Shown here: piece by piece, positions 25,489 to 34,661 of the stretch | Layout: each line of letters opens with the position of its first letter | Numbering within the stretch: the stretch's first letter is position 1 | NCBI GenBank assembly: GCA_015152465.1 | Contig: SUTX01000007.1 | Location: 17,355 to 81,354 of the forward strand | Length of the DNA stretch: 64,000 nt | Direction: 5' to 3' | Source: Cyanobacteria bacterium SIG31 | GTDB lineage: Bacteria; Cyanobacteriota; Vampirovibrionia; Gastranaerophilales; Gastranaerophilaceae | Program-made: the position numbers and the translations under genes | Notes under the pieces: generated by a model | What the model saw: the letters and a program-made list of their open reading frames with translations, nothing else | The model's database searches: none | Told to the model about the DNA's origin: nothing

Positions 25489-25962
25489 TTAGAATATTTT
25501 TTGACGAATTAGTTGGTCTTGTAAATCTGCAATTTTCAAATGATTTTCAAGCATTGATTGGTTTCTTCCCTCATAAGCAGGGTCGTAGTTGTCATTAATT
25601 TCTATAGCAAAATTGAAGTGTTTTATAGCTTCATCAAGATTTTCTTCTAAATAATATATCATTCCTATTAAAGTATATTCAATTTCTTTGTTTTCAGAAA
25701 ATTCTAAAGCAAGGTTATAGTACTCTAAAGCTTTTTTGTAATTATTTTTAGCTTGCATCACACAACCCAACCCTCTTAATGCTATAGAGTTTTTGGGGTT
25801 TGTTTTAAGTATTTGTCTACAAGAATTTTCACATTCGGAATAATTGTTTTGTTGATATTCGTATCGAGCTTTTTCAAGCAATGCTATTAATTTAATTTTT
25901 GCATTGAGATTGTTGATACGATTAGCTATATTTTTAAATGTTTCTACATCTTTATCAAACAT
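25489..25962 (-). CDS. Small TPR-repeat protein
   Basis: 157 residues. Two to three tetratricopeptide repeats at about 40-140 (for example SIALRGLGCVMQAKNNYKKALEYYNLALEF), a scaffold for protein-protein binding. No signal peptide or membrane segment. It overlaps the end of rnhB by 19 nt and so is probably co-transcribed with it. Function unknown; a link to RNase HII is not implied by homology. Confidence 0.8.
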   Translation of the reverse strand: MFDKDVETFKNIANRINNLNAKIKLIALLEKARYEYQQNNYSECENSCRQILKTNPKNSIALRGLGCVMQAKNNYKKALEYYNLALEFSENKEIEYTLIGMIYYLEENLDEAIKHFNFAIEINDNYDPAYEGRNQSMLENHLKIADLQDQLIRQKIF

Positions 25963-26588
25963 AATTGTTTTTCCATGTGTTTTTTTAAAAAAGAGGGTCT
26001 ATGATATTTACACATTCCAAAATCATCTATTGCTTTTAAATGCTCAGCAGTTAAATATCCGGCATTTTTCTTCCAATTATACATTGGAAATTCTTCATGA
26101 AGATTTTCCATATATCTGTCACGAGAAACTTTCGCTAAAATACTAGCAGCTGCTATTGAAGCAGATTTTGAATCTCCTTTTATTAAAAACTCTTGTGGAT
26201 AAAAATAATTTCTGATTAACTTATTACCATCAACAAGAGTTAAAGTATTATTCTCTCCTATTTTATCAATAACGCTTGAGCAAGCAATATTCATTGCTTT
26301 AAGAGAAGCGTTTAATATATTAATTTTTTCTATTTCATCCACTTCAATGCATATAATTTCATTTATTGTATTGTTTTTTATAATGTCAAAAATAGAATCA
26401 CGTTTTTTAGCTGTAAGCTTTTTAGAATCATTTAATACTTCTAAATCTGCAATTAATCCGTCAGTTATTTTATTAAAATAAACGGCTGCGGCAAAAACAC
26501 CGCCAGCACCGGGCCCTCGCCCAGCTTCGTCTGTTCCAATAATTATTTTATTGTATTTTTTATCAAAGTCAAAAAGCTCTTGTGACAC
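25944..26588 (-). CDS. rnhB: Ribonuclease HII
   Basis: 214 residues from GTG at 26588, which has AGAGGGAAT upstream and the family's usual length; a TTG at 26624 would overlap the upstream gene and add 12 residues. RNase HII removes ribonucleotides and RNA primers from DNA. Signature GTDEAGRGPGAGGVFAAAV supplies the catalytic DE pair. LNDSKKLTAKKR and GDSKSASIAAASILAKVSRDR add the further acidic/Lys site. First residues after GTG read SQELFDFDKKY. Confidence 0.93.
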   Translation of the reverse strand: MSQELFDFDKKYNKIIIGTDEAGRGPGAGGVFAAAVYFNKITDGLIADLEVLNDSKKLTAKKRDSIFDIIKNNTINEIICIEVDEIEKINILNASLKAMNIACSSVIDKIGENNTLTLVDGNKLIRNYFYPQEFLIKGDSKSASIAAASILAKVSRDRYMENLHEEFPMYNWKKNAGYLTAEHLKAIDDFGMCKYHRPSFLKKHMEKQLCLIKM

Positions 26589-26598
26589 TCGATTCCCT

Positions 26599-28863
26599 CT
26601 AATATTTGTATTCAGGTATTTCAAAAATACTTAAATCGGCACCTTTTTCAACAAATTTTAAATAATATTCAATGGCGATTTCTTTAGATTTTTCATAAAA
26701 TTCTTCGCTAATAATTTCTTTATGGAGATCTGTTCTTTCTCCAGAATAATTGCCAAGAACTCGTGCAAAAGAGCGTATCGAATCTAAGTTTTCTCCTCCG
26801 CCATAAGCTTTTGTTTTAGCATCGGTTCCTGACGGTCTAATTTCAATATACTTATCAGTGAATTTTAAATATGTTCCATCTCCAACAAATTTGATATCAG
26901 TTAAATTATCAAAGGAAAGTGTTGGGAAAGCATTATTCAGAACATTTTTAGCGTCTTCTAAAGAAATATCATTTTCTTTTATAGCAATAGCGAGAGAAAG
27001 ATAGAATAAATCATTCTTTGTTCTTAATTTTTCTCCATCGATTTTAGCTTGTTTAAGTTTTTCTATGTCAGGTTCAGACTCGTTATAGTAAGAAATATCT
27101 TCTCTAACATCATATTTAGCGATGATATTGTTTTCGTCAAAAATTTCTTCTAAATATTCAGATAAAGTTTTATTTTCTTCTTCTAGTTGAGCAGCAAGAG
27201 CAGAAGCCACAATAATCGCTTCTGTTGCGCTTTTTTCTCTCATTGCAATTGCTTTTCTTCCACTTAAAGATTCAATCAAGTTTTCAGAACCCATAATCAT
27301 ACCTCCGGACTCTTCGCCGGCAAAAATAAGTCTAGGCTGAATGCCAAGATTTATTTCTTTTCCAAAAACATCTTCTACAACAACTTCTGTTTCTGGGGCT
27401 TCCCGGAGTTGAAGTTCAACTTTTTTCATAATATTTGCAATTTCTTTGAAGCCAACGGGCACATTTACAACTTTTATTCCATAAGCTTTTGCCCATTCAT
27501 CCCAACTTAAAGCAGATGCTGTTGTTTTAATCATAAATCTTGGGTGGTTTTTGAATTTTCCTTGAGCTTTTAGTTGTTTTGCTCTATAGTTCATAAGCAT
27601 TAAAAATGCTTGATTAGCTGTATATACAGTTAAAATCCGCCCTTCCCCGAGTTTTATGTATGATATTCCAAATTCATCAAGTTTCGGGATAGAGCCTTCA
27701 GCTTCAATCTGACAAACTGTTAATCTGTCATGGTCAGGGTCTGTTATCAAAACAACAGTGCCAATTTTTTTGTCTTCAAGAACGTCTTCATAATCCATTG
27801 ATTCAATTACAGGAAAGAAACTTTTTCCGTTAGGTTTTTTGGCTAACACTGTAGCATCAACGGAGTAGTCATAAAAAGCTTTGTTCCCTTTTGGGTCGGT
27901 ATCGTATTTTCCTATTGAATGGAAAAATGGATCTTCTTCGATATTGTTCCAGTCATATTTATTAGCAATATTGAGTTTTTCCAAAACTTTTGAAAGGGTT
28001 CTATAAGCGCAGCCACCAACGCATTCAACAAAAATTTTGTTTTCCATTTTCTTGATTAAATCAAGATTTTCTGCAACGCCTGATTTTAGATATTCAACGT
28101 ACAGGTCGATTCCGTCATCAAGTCTTGTCATTATTTCTTCATCAATAAGTGGATTATCTTTTGCAGAAAAGCTTATTTCATAGCTTCCATACTTTTCAGC
28201 AATGTCGAAAATTTCTTGAATTTTATCTACGAATTCCAAAGATTCTTCTGGTAAATATTGACTGCCTTGTGAGTTTAAATCTTTTGTGGCGGTTTTAACT
28301 GAAATTCCGTGACTTGATGTAATGTATTCTCCTCCAACTAAATCAAGCTTAAAAGCTAGAAATGATGCAAGCCATATTGGAATAGTTTTTCTTTCTTTAG
28401 GAGTTAATGTTCTAATCCCCTGAGCGGCTTGAATTCTTGCAATAGCTTCAAGGTACAAATCAGAGTTATAACGAACTTCTGACCCGACTAGTTTGCGAAT
28501 CTCTTTACATTTATATTTGCCTTTTGCAACGAGGGCTTTTGCAAGTGTTGCAAGCACTATACCAACTAGATTTATAGGAAATCTTGTGTCTTGAGGGAAA
28601 AGAATATTCTGAGGGCCTCTTATTCCTGCGGTAGAAACTTTAGCTTCTTTTGCGTAACCAGCAAACCATTCTAAAAGGTTTAACCCCTCAGGATTTTTCT
28701 CTGCATCATAAGCGTGAAGATGTTCACGTTTTAATGTAAATGTAAATTCGTTCACATTATCAAAATTAAATAAATTTAAGTTTTTTATATAATCAGGAGT
28801 TTTGTCAAAAACATTTTTGAACAACTCTCTTTCTAATAAACAGCTAGGCTCTCTCTTAAGCAT
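26599..28863 (-). CDS. Large atypical alpha-D-phosphohexomutase
   Basis: 754 residues, longer than the usual 450-580. The four-domain mutase pattern is present: active-site loop SSHG (183-186) in ITSSHGISVKT, metal loop DPDHDRL (375-381), sugar loop GEESGGM and phosphate loop RPSGTDAK (676-683). Two positions are unusual. The catalytic loop lacks the common TASHNP form, and the metal loop has His where most have Gly (DPDGDR). It may therefore belong to a divergent phosphoglucomutase/phosphomannomutase branch; substrate not predictable. A GGAG ribosome site precedes ATG 28863. Confidence 0.85.
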   Translation of the reverse strand: MLKREPSCLLERELFKNVFDKTPDYIKNLNLFNFDNVNEFTFTLKREHLHAYDAEKNPEGLNLLEWFAGYAKEAKVSTAGIRGPQNILFPQDTRFPINLVGIVLATLAKALVAKGKYKCKEIRKLVGSEVRYNSDLYLEAIARIQAAQGIRTLTPKERKTIPIWLASFLAFKLDLVGGEYITSSHGISVKTATKDLNSQGSQYLPEESLEFVDKIQEIFDIAEKYGSYEISFSAKDNPLIDEEIMTRLDDGIDLYVEYLKSGVAENLDLIKKMENKIFVECVGGCAYRTLSKVLEKLNIANKYDWNNIEEDPFFHSIGKYDTDPKGNKAFYDYSVDATVLAKKPNGKSFFPVIESMDYEDVLEDKKIGTVVLITDPDHDRLTVCQIEAEGSIPKLDEFGISYIKLGEGRILTVYTANQAFLMLMNYRAKQLKAQGKFKNHPRFMIKTTASALSWDEWAKAYGIKVVNVPVGFKEIANIMKKVELQLREAPETEVVVEDVFGKEINLGIQPRLIFAGEESGGMIMGSENLIESLSGRKAIAMREKSATEAIIVASALAAQLEEENKTLSEYLEEIFDENNIIAKYDVREDISYYNESEPDIEKLKQAKIDGEKLRTKNDLFYLSLAIAIKENDISLEDAKNVLNNAFPTLSFDNLTDIKFVGDGTYLKFTDKYIEIRPSGTDAKTKAYGGGENLDSIRSFARVLGNYSGERTDLHKEIISEEFYEKSKEIAIEYYLKFVEKGADLSIFEIPEYKY

Positions 28864-28918
28864 AATAATCTCCTATAAATCAGTAGTATTATAGCATGAA
28901 AAGCAGAAACTATCTATA

Positions 28919-29878
28919 TTAAAATCTTAAACAAGCGCTAAAATGGCTAGAAGTTTTTTCTTCTAAAACAGGATTTTGTACATCACATAATCCTATTTCA
29001 CAAAAATCGCATCTTGGGTGGAATTTACATCCAGAAATTTTTTCTTCAATGCTAGGTGGTGCGCCGGTTATTGTTTTTAATTTTAAGCTTGGGTTAGTTG
29101 TTGGTAGTGAATTTAATAATGCAATAGAATAAGGGTGTTTAGGGTTTTTGAAAAACTCTTTTGCGCTAGCTTGTTCAACAATATGACCTGAATACATAAC
29201 AGTTATTGTATCTGAATAATTACTTACCAAAGCTAAGTCATGAGAGATTAGTATTACAGTTGTGCCAAATTCATTTTTTATATCTAGGATTAAATCCATT
29301 ATTTGTTTTTGAATAGTAACATCAAGGGCTGTTGTTGGTTCGTCTGCTATTATAAGCTCTGCATTACAAGCAAGGGCCATTGCAATTATAATTCTTTGTT
29401 TCATACCCCCAGAAAACTCATGTGGATAAAATTTCAGTTTTTTATCTGCATCAGAGATTCTTACCATATCCATAACTTCACGAGCTTTTCTAAGAGCCTG
29501 ACGTTCTGAAACTTTTGAATGAGCTTGAATAGCTTCAATAAGTTGATCGCCGATAGTATACAAAGGATTAAGCGAAGTCATTGGGTCTTGTGGAATTAGT
29601 GCAATACTATTCCCTCGAATATTTCTAAGTTGAGATTCTTTGTAGTTTAAAATGTTTTCGTTATTAAAAATGATTTCACCGTTTTTTATAATGGCGTTTT
29701 TAGGCAATAGTCTTATTATAGACATTGCTGTCATTGTTTTTCCACAACCAGATTCGCCAACAATAGAATGGATTTTTCCTTTTTCAAAACACAAATTTAT
29801 ATTATAAAGAGCTTGATTATATTGCTCTTCGTTTTTGAAAAGTAAGTCTAAATTTTTTATTTCAAGAATATTTTCCAT
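28919..29878 (-). CDS. Oligopeptide/dipeptide ABC transporter ATPase (OppD/DppD type)
   Basis: 319 residues. Walker A GESGCGKT (about 40-47), the SGGMKQR signature, Walker B/D-loop ADEPTTALD, then the Opp/Dpp C-terminal extension with HPYSIALLNSLP and a Cys-rich segment (CKFHPRCDFCEIGLC) typical of peptide importers. Solute-binding and permease genes are absent here, so partners must be elsewhere. No Shine-Dalgarno precedes the ATG; instead TAGAAT lies exactly 6 nt upstream, and the octamer array supplies a GTGACT -35. Confidence 0.9.
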   Translation of the reverse strand: MENILEIKNLDLLFKNEEQYNQALYNINLCFEKGKIHSIVGESGCGKTMTAMSIIRLLPKNAIIKNGEIIFNNENILNYKESQLRNIRGNSIALIPQDPMTSLNPLYTIGDQLIEAIQAHSKVSERQALRKAREVMDMVRISDADKKLKFYPHEFSGGMKQRIIIAMALACNAELIIADEPTTALDVTIQKQIMDLILDIKNEFGTTVILISHDLALVSNYSDTITVMYSGHIVEQASAKEFFKNPKHPYSIALLNSLPTTNPSLKLKTITGAPPSIEEKISGCKFHPRCDFCEIGLCDVQNPVLEEKTSSHFSACLRF

Positions 29879-29884
29879 AAACTT

Positions 29885-29913
29885 ATTCTATAACCATTAA
29901 AATACTTAGTCAC
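29885..29913 (-). promoter_or_regulatory. Candidate leaderless promoter of the OppD-like gene
   Basis: Minus strand: GTGACT (29913-29908, one octamer unit), 17-bp spacer, TAGAAT (29890-29885), 6 nt to ATG. Both boxes deviate from consensus by one base. Confidence 0.45.
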
Positions 29914-29931
29914 TTAATCGCTTAGTTACTT
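29900..29931 (-). repeat. Octamer repeat array between rpe and the OppD-like gene
   Basis: On the minus strand, AAGTAACT, AAGCGATT, AAGTGACT, AAGTATTT, strictly period 8. It contains the rpe stop codon (29926-29928) and ends 21 nt before the OppD-like start. Confidence 0.75.
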
Positions 29932-30567
29932 TAAACTATCAATAGCTTTTTTATAGTCATCTGCGTTATAAATATAACTTCCTGCAACAAGAGAATTTGC
30001 GCCTAGAGAAGTACATATCTTGGCTGTTAGGTTGTTAATTCCACCGTCTACTTGAATTATTAAGTTTTCGGAGGCTGATTCTTTTATTTCTGGAATTTTC
30101 ATTGCACAATCGTGCATGAATTCTTGTCCTCCAAAACCTGGTTCTACAGTCATTATTAAAACTAAATCAATTTTATCTAGATAAGGTAACAAAACTTTTG
30201 GTTCAGTTTTTGGCTTAATAGAAATTCCGACCTTTTTCCCATATTGTTTAATTAAATTAATATTTTCGTTAACATTGTCAGGACATGCTTCGTAGTGAAA
30301 AGTAATCAAATCTGCTCCGGCAAGAGCAAAATCCTTAATATATTTTTCAGGGTTTTCTATCATTAAATGAGTATCTAAAAACAATTCTGTTTTTTTACGA
30401 ATGGATTTTACTACAGGAACGCCTATAGAAATATTTGGAACAAAATGGCCGTCCATCACGTCTATATGAATCCATTCTGCACCAGCTGTTTTTACAGCAT
30501 TTATTTCTGATTCTAAATTCATAAAATCAGCAGATAGTATTGATGGTGAAATAATTATTTTACTCAT
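29926..30567 (-). CDS. rpe: Ribulose-phosphate 3-epimerase
   Basis: 213 residues, TIM barrel. It interconverts ribulose-5-phosphate and xylulose-5-phosphate (pentose phosphate pathway). Motifs are ISPSILSADFMNLE, HIDVMDGHFVPNISIG with metal-binding His/Asp, DTHLMIENPEKYI, MTVEPGFGGQEF and QVDGGIN. GAGGT ribosome site. Assignment is unambiguous. Confidence 0.96.
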   Translation of the reverse strand: MSKIIISPSILSADFMNLESEINAVKTAGAEWIHIDVMDGHFVPNISIGVPVVKSIRKKTELFLDTHLMIENPEKYIKDFALAGADLITFHYEACPDNVNENINLIKQYGKKVGISIKPKTEPKVLLPYLDKIDLVLIMTVEPGFGGQEFMHDCAMKIPEIKESASENLIIQVDGGINNLTAKICTSLGANSLVAGSYIYNADDYKKAIDSLK

Positions 30568-30618
30568 TTTTACCTCTTTTTTATTCTAACATAAATTTAC
30601 ATAGAATCTAATTCTGTT

Positions 30619-30638
30619 ATAATATTTAATAGGAGAAG
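30619..30638 (+). promoter_or_regulatory. -10 box and ribosome site of the gene at 30643
   Basis: TATAAT near 30619-30624 and AGGAGAAG 5-6 nt before the ATG; the -35 is unclear. Confidence 0.5.
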
Positions 30639-30642
30639 TAAG

Positions 30643-31014
30643 ATGTACAATATTGATGAAAAGATAGTAGCGATAAAAAAATATTTAAAAAAGCTATTGA
30701 TGATAATGGATAATGAAGCTGTTTTGGTTTTATTCAAAACAAAGTTTGTTAATAAAAAACGAATTGATGATGTTTTATGCTGTATTGAAGCATCTTTCCC
30801 TGATGAATATAAAAATTTTATAAAAAACGGTAGGCAATTAAAAAGTAATAATTACTATATTCGATTATTGCAAATAATAAGGACGAACACATGGCTGAAT
30901 TCCTCTTGGTATTCAATACACTATAAAGATGCCGAGCATTATATTGCAGCTACTTTAGCTTCAATTGAATCAGATATAAGATTTGTTTATAACAATGAAT
31001 CAGGATTGTTTTGA
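30643..31014 (+). CDS. Small protein of unknown function
   Basis: 123 residues, no signal peptide, predicted largely alpha-helical, Lys- and Ile-rich N-terminus and Tyr/His-rich second half (WYSIHYKDAEHYIAATLASI). No family recognised. A good AGGAGAAG ribosome site, a -10 box and codon use like its neighbours support that it is real. It stands alone between divergent rpe and the promoter of the DivIVA-like gene. Confidence 0.65.
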   Translation: MYNIDEKIVAIKKYLKKLLMIMDNEAVLVLFKTKFVNKKRIDDVLCCIEASFPDEYKNFIKNGRQLKSNNYYIRLLQIIRTNTWLNSSWYSIHYKDAEHYIAATLASIESDIRFVYNNESGLF

Positions 31015-31034
31015 TAAAAAGCGACGAGTTATAA

Positions 31035-31064
31035 TTGACTTTTAATAGTTGTTTGTTGTACAAT
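31035..31064 (+). promoter_or_regulatory. Promoter of the DivIVA-like gene
   Basis: TTGACT (31035-31040), 18-bp spacer, TACAAT (31059-31064); CGGAG ribosome site downstream. Confidence 0.7.
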
Positions 31065-31100
31065 TCTGGTAACTATCATAGAAATATAACGGAGTAAAAA

Positions 31101-31703
31101 ATGAATTCACAACAAGATGTAATATACGGATTAATGAATGAGCTTGAAGAAGCTTTAGATAAAGGTTTTCCTCTATTAGGTTACCATTTTACGGTTGTGA
31201 AAAAAGATACTGTTACAAGTATTCTTGACAGATTATATGCTGCGCTACCTGATGAAATCAAAGAAGCAAGAGCTCTTTTGAGAAGAAGAGACGAACTTCA
31301 ATATGAAGCACAGCAAAGAGCGGAAAAAGTTGTTTCTGATGCTCAGGCTGAAGCAAATAGACTGCTTAGCGAATCAGATTTATTAAGAGCTGTTCAGAGA
31401 GAAGCAGAAAAAATTAAAGAACAAGTTATTACTGACTGTGAAGATATTAAACGCAAAGCTTTAGAAGAAGCTGATGCTGTTAGAAATCAAGCTATTGACG
31501 AAGCTTTAAGAACAAAAGACGGAGCATCTGTGTATGCTGAACAAGTACTTGTAAGCTTGGAACAAAATTTAAATCAATTACAAGAAATTGTTAAAAATGG
31601 TCAATTACAATTAGAAAGACGAAGAGCTGAGTCCGACGGTCAGGTTTCAGGTAATTATACAAATCAAAGACCAGAATTTGCACAAGATTTTAGAATGAAT
31701 TAA
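31101..31703 (+). CDS. DivIVA/ATP-synthase-b-like coiled-coil protein
   Basis: 200 residues. Opening DVIYGLMNELEEALDKGFPLLGYHFTVVKKDTVTSILDRLYAALPDEIKEA, followed by a long Ala/Glu/Arg heptad region (about 65-180). It resembles the cyanobacterial proteins annotated as DivIVA-domain or AtpF-like, which organise at membranes and septa. No membrane helix is present, so it is not the F0 b subunit itself. Own promoter and terminator. A role in division or polar growth is inferred only. Confidence 0.75.
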   Translation: MNSQQDVIYGLMNELEEALDKGFPLLGYHFTVVKKDTVTSILDRLYAALPDEIKEARALLRRRDELQYEAQQRAEKVVSDAQAEANRLLSESDLLRAVQREAEKIKEQVITDCEDIKRKALEEADAVRNQAIDEALRTKDGASVYAEQVLVSLEQNLNQLQEIVKNGQLQLERRRAESDGQVSGNYTNQRPEFAQDFRMN

Positions 31704-31728
31704 AAAAGAGCCATATGGCTCTTTTTTT
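31702..31728. terminator. Terminator after the DivIVA-like gene
   Basis: AAAAAAGAGCC-ATAT-GGCTCTTTTTT hairpin with T run; also suitably placed for the convergent HNH-like gene. Confidence 0.9.
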
Positions 31729-31735
31729 TATATTT

Positions 31736-32863
31736 TTATTCTGCAGAGAATTTTTTTATTAATTTTTGAGGAGCATTGATATCTTTTTTCTGTTCTTTGG
31801 TCAGAGCAAGGGAATCAATATTTAATAAAACTTTGCCTGAAGTTTCTTTTTCGATAGCTTTTTGTATTTTTTCAGGATACCAGCCTCTTTCTGCAAAATC
31901 AGATTTTTTTCTTGCGACCTCTTTTATGACTAAATCAAGATATTTTTGCAAGTTTCCTTTCATATCAATATCTTGATTAAGCATGATATATTCATCTAAA
32001 GGCATTGAATGTCTTTCGTTATTAAATCTAGCAGAAACGAGAATCATATTGCTTAAAGAGTCTATTTTTTTGCGTGATTGTGGAACAATGTGTTCAACAG
32101 TTGCCATAGCAGAACAAATCAGTCTCCGAGCTATTTCTTGGTGTGATTTTCGTGCATATTTAACAATAAACGCATCGACATCTCTTGCAGAATTTGGAAG
32201 TTTGTACCAAGTTTGATAAACCTTAATTACTCTATTTAAGTCGGCACCTTTTGCTTTTACAGCTTTAATCATTTCTAAAGGTGGTTGTCTGCCAAAAGAG
32301 TTGTCTTCGATTTTTGCTAGAGCATTATCTCGAATTAATTGTACTAATTCTGCAGTCGGAGGACCCATTTTTGCAATGTATTTATCAGCACTTTTAATAA
32401 CTTTAATTTGTTTTTCTTTTAGTCTTGCTAAAGCTGCAGGTTGTAAACTTTTTAAAATATCTTGGAAATTTAATTTTCCTTTATGTTTAGCATCTTTGAA
32501 AAGATTAAAAATAGCACTTTCTGTTTCGTGCATATAGCGTTCATAGATTTGTAAGAGATTAATCGCTGATTGAGCATTTGGTCTTCTTTCGAGCTTTTGA
32601 AAGATTTCTTTTATTTCGCATTGAGGAAGCATAAATTTTCCACTATAAGCACATTTTAATCTTTTTGTCTGACTTAATAAAAAATCCGCATCAATATTTC
32701 TGGCGCGGAAATTTATATTAGGAAAATTTGCAAAGCTTAAAACCGGCGATGCAGGAGCCTCTGATGGATTAAAACTCATCAGTGAAAGCTTATTATAGTT
32801 CAAGCCTTTTTTTGGAGCTTGATACATATGTCCCTGAATTGTCTGGTTAAACTGGATTCTCAT
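31736..32863 (-). CDS. HNH-nuclease-like protein with motif-bearing N-terminus
   Basis: 375 residues. The segment near 265-295 (TVEHIVPQSRKKIDSLSNMILVSARFNNERHS) matches the H-x-x-P-x-S ... N ... N-x-x-R/K core of HNH endonucleases. An upstream CAYSGKFMLP (about 70-79) could be the first half of a split zinc/HNH site, though a CxxC pair is not complete. The first 60 residues are low-complexity and contain NINFRAR (about 49-55), matching the N-terminal motif of other proteins here. AAGGAAA ribosome site. Target and location are unknown; nuclease activity is inferred from the motif. Confidence 0.6.
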   Translation of the reverse strand: MRIQFNQTIQGHMYQAPKKGLNYNKLSLMSFNPSEAPASPVLSFANFPNINFRARNIDADFLLSQTKRLKCAYSGKFMLPQCEIKEIFQKLERRPNAQSAINLLQIYERYMHETESAIFNLFKDAKHKGKLNFQDILKSLQPAALARLKEKQIKVIKSADKYIAKMGPPTAELVQLIRDNALAKIEDNSFGRQPPLEMIKAVKAKGADLNRVIKVYQTWYKLPNSARDVDAFIVKYARKSHQEIARRLICSAMATVEHIVPQSRKKIDSLSNMILVSARFNNERHSMPLDEYIMLNQDIDMKGNLQKYLDLVIKEVARKKSDFAERGWYPEKIQKAIEKETSGKVLLNIDSLALTKEQKKDINAPQKLIKKFSAE

Positions 32864-32979
32864 AATATTTCCTTTATTATATAGGATAAAGCTTGTGAAA
32901 CAAAATTTTTAACAAAAAAGATATATTTTGTTACAAAACTCAAAAATTATTGTATAATGTTCATTATTGTGAGGTAAAA

Positions 32980-34305
32980 ATGAGAGAGACATCGGTAAAA
33001 TATCCATTTCTAACTAGAGATGTAAAAATATATGAACAAGATAATGGACATAAAATAGTTCTTGCATACAAAGAAGGTGGAATGGTTAATGTTTCCAGTT
33101 GGGTTAAGACTGGTTCTATCAATGAAAATGATAAAAATAATGGGATTTCACATTTTTTAGAACATTTAATGTTTAAAGGTACGCATAAACATCCAGCTGG
33201 CGAATTTGATCATATTTTGGAAGCGAGAGGGGCTATTGTGAATGCAGCAACTTGGAAAGATTATACATTTTATTATGTAACACTTCCAAAAGGTGAAAAT
33301 AATGAAAATTTCAATCTTGCAATAGAATTACATGCTGATATGATGACAGATCCGATTGTCCCTGATTATGAAATGGGGGCTCCTTTTGATGTAAACGATA
33401 AAACGGTGACAGATAAAAGAGAACGCCATGTTGTAATTGAAGAAATTCGTATGAGGAAAGACCAGCCTTGGACAAAAGTTTATAATGCGACAAATCATGC
33501 GATGTACTCGGAACACCCATATAAGAGAGATGTAATAGGTACTCCTGAAATAATTTCACAAGTGTCTCAGGAAGAAATAATGAATTATTATAGAACGTTT
33601 TATTCTCCACAAAATGTTACAACAATTATTGTGGGCGAGTTTGATTTTGAAGAAGTACTTGAAAAAGTTAAAAAAGAATTTGATTGGGGAGAAAGGCCAA
33701 AACCTCCTGAGAGAAATATACTTCCAGATAAACCTGTGCAAAAAACTGTTTATATCGAGCAAGAAGCAAATATTAATTCAACATTTATGATGTTTGGCTA
33801 TTTGGGAGTTCCAGCGAGAGATTTAAAAAATCTTATTGCGTTAGAAATGCTTTCAATAATTTTAGGCGAAGGTACAAGTTCAAGATTATATGTGAATTTG
33901 GTAGAAAATATTGACGAAAATATTTTTAACTTAATTGATGCAGAAAATTATTCGTTCCGTGACGGTAGTAATTTCTTTGTGCAAGCGAATATAAATCCAG
34001 AATATAAAGAAAGAGCAATTGAACTTATAAAATTAGAGATAGAAAAATTAAAAGAAGGTATTACAGAAAGAGAATTGAACAAGGCTAAAAAGAAACTAAA
34101 ATCACAATTTGCATGTGAAGCAGAAACAGTTTCTGAAATTGGAGAATCAATTGGTTATTATATGACTGTTTGTGACGATTTAGATCTTGCTGAAAGTTAT
34201 ATTCCAACTTGTGAATCAATAACGACAGAATTTCTTGTTGAAACTGCGAAAAAATATTTGAATATAAATAATGCTGTAGTATCAGTTTTATGTCCTAAAA
34301 AATAA
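32980..34305 (+). CDS. M16 family zinc peptidase (processing-peptidase type)
   Basis: 441 residues from ATG 32980 with GAGGT upstream; a TTG ten codons earlier lies in the -10 region and is unlikely. Inverted zinc motif HFLEH (58-62), third ligand about E155 in HVVIEEIRM. The single-chain two-domain architecture is like bacterial YmxG/PqqL and mitochondrial processing peptidase beta. It presumably degrades or trims peptides. No signal peptide. The second, inactive-partner M16 gene seen in many bacteria is not adjacent. Confidence 0.93.
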   Translation: MRETSVKYPFLTRDVKIYEQDNGHKIVLAYKEGGMVNVSSWVKTGSINENDKNNGISHFLEHLMFKGTHKHPAGEFDHILEARGAIVNAATWKDYTFYYVTLPKGENNENFNLAIELHADMMTDPIVPDYEMGAPFDVNDKTVTDKRERHVVIEEIRMRKDQPWTKVYNATNHAMYSEHPYKRDVIGTPEIISQVSQEEIMNYYRTFYSPQNVTTIIVGEFDFEEVLEKVKKEFDWGERPKPPERNILPDKPVQKTVYIEQEANINSTFMMFGYLGVPARDLKNLIALEMLSIILGEGTSSRLYVNLVENIDENIFNLIDAENYSFRDGSNFFVQANINPEYKERAIELIKLEIEKLKEGITERELNKAKKKLKSQFACEAETVSEIGESIGYYMTVCDDLDLAESYIPTCESITTEFLVETAKKYLNINNAVVSVLCPKK

Positions 34306-34318
34306 TTCTAAAAAGGGA

Positions 34319-34346
34319 TTGAATAGGAATAAAAAAATGTTATAAT
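34319..34346 (+). promoter_or_regulatory. Promoter of the small lipoprotein gene
   Basis: TTGAAT (34319-34324), 16-bp spacer, TATAAT (34341-34346). Start about 34353, leaving a short leader with GTGAGG before the ATG at 34381. Confidence 0.7.
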
Positions 34347-34380
34347 AAGCATGCAAATCCCGAGCAGTGAGGCTTCAAGT

Positions 34381-34614
34381 ATGAAAAAATATGGTCTCTT
34401 AATTGTGTGTTTATTATTATCAAGCCTGCTTTTGTCAGCATGTGATACAAAGCCAAAGTCTCCTATTAAATATGAGAGAAAGCTTGGAAAGTATTTTGAA
34501 AATGAAAACATTGGTGGTGTGGTTGATTTGAGCGAAGGTCCAAAGCTGAGGTACAATGCCAATTTTGGGCCACGAGATTTAAATTTTGACATAAAAATAG
34601 TTAACCCATATTAA
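34381..34614 (+). CDS. Small lipoprotein of unknown function
   Basis: 77 residues from ATG 34381. A lipoprotein signal with Lys-Lys, a Leu-rich core and lipobox LSAC (Cys about 21) is clear. The ATG ten codons upstream would spoil the signal and lies almost at the predicted transcription start. The mature 57 residues are charged, with no recognised domain. Probably anchored to a membrane by lipid. Confidence 0.8.
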   Translation: MKKYGLLIVCLLLSSLLLSACDTKPKSPIKYERKLGKYFENENIGGVVDLSEGPKLRYNANFGPRDLNFDIKIVNPY

Positions 34615-34626
34615 AAATTTTAAGGC

Positions 34627-34655
34627 TTGACTCCGCAAAAAAAACTCGTTATAAA
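34627..34655 (+). promoter_or_regulatory. Leaderless promoter of the gene at 34662
   Basis: TTGACT (34627-34632), 17-bp spacer, TATAAA (34650-34655), then exactly 6 nt to the ATG; no ribosome site fits between. Confidence 0.7.
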
Positions 34656-34661
34656 AATATT

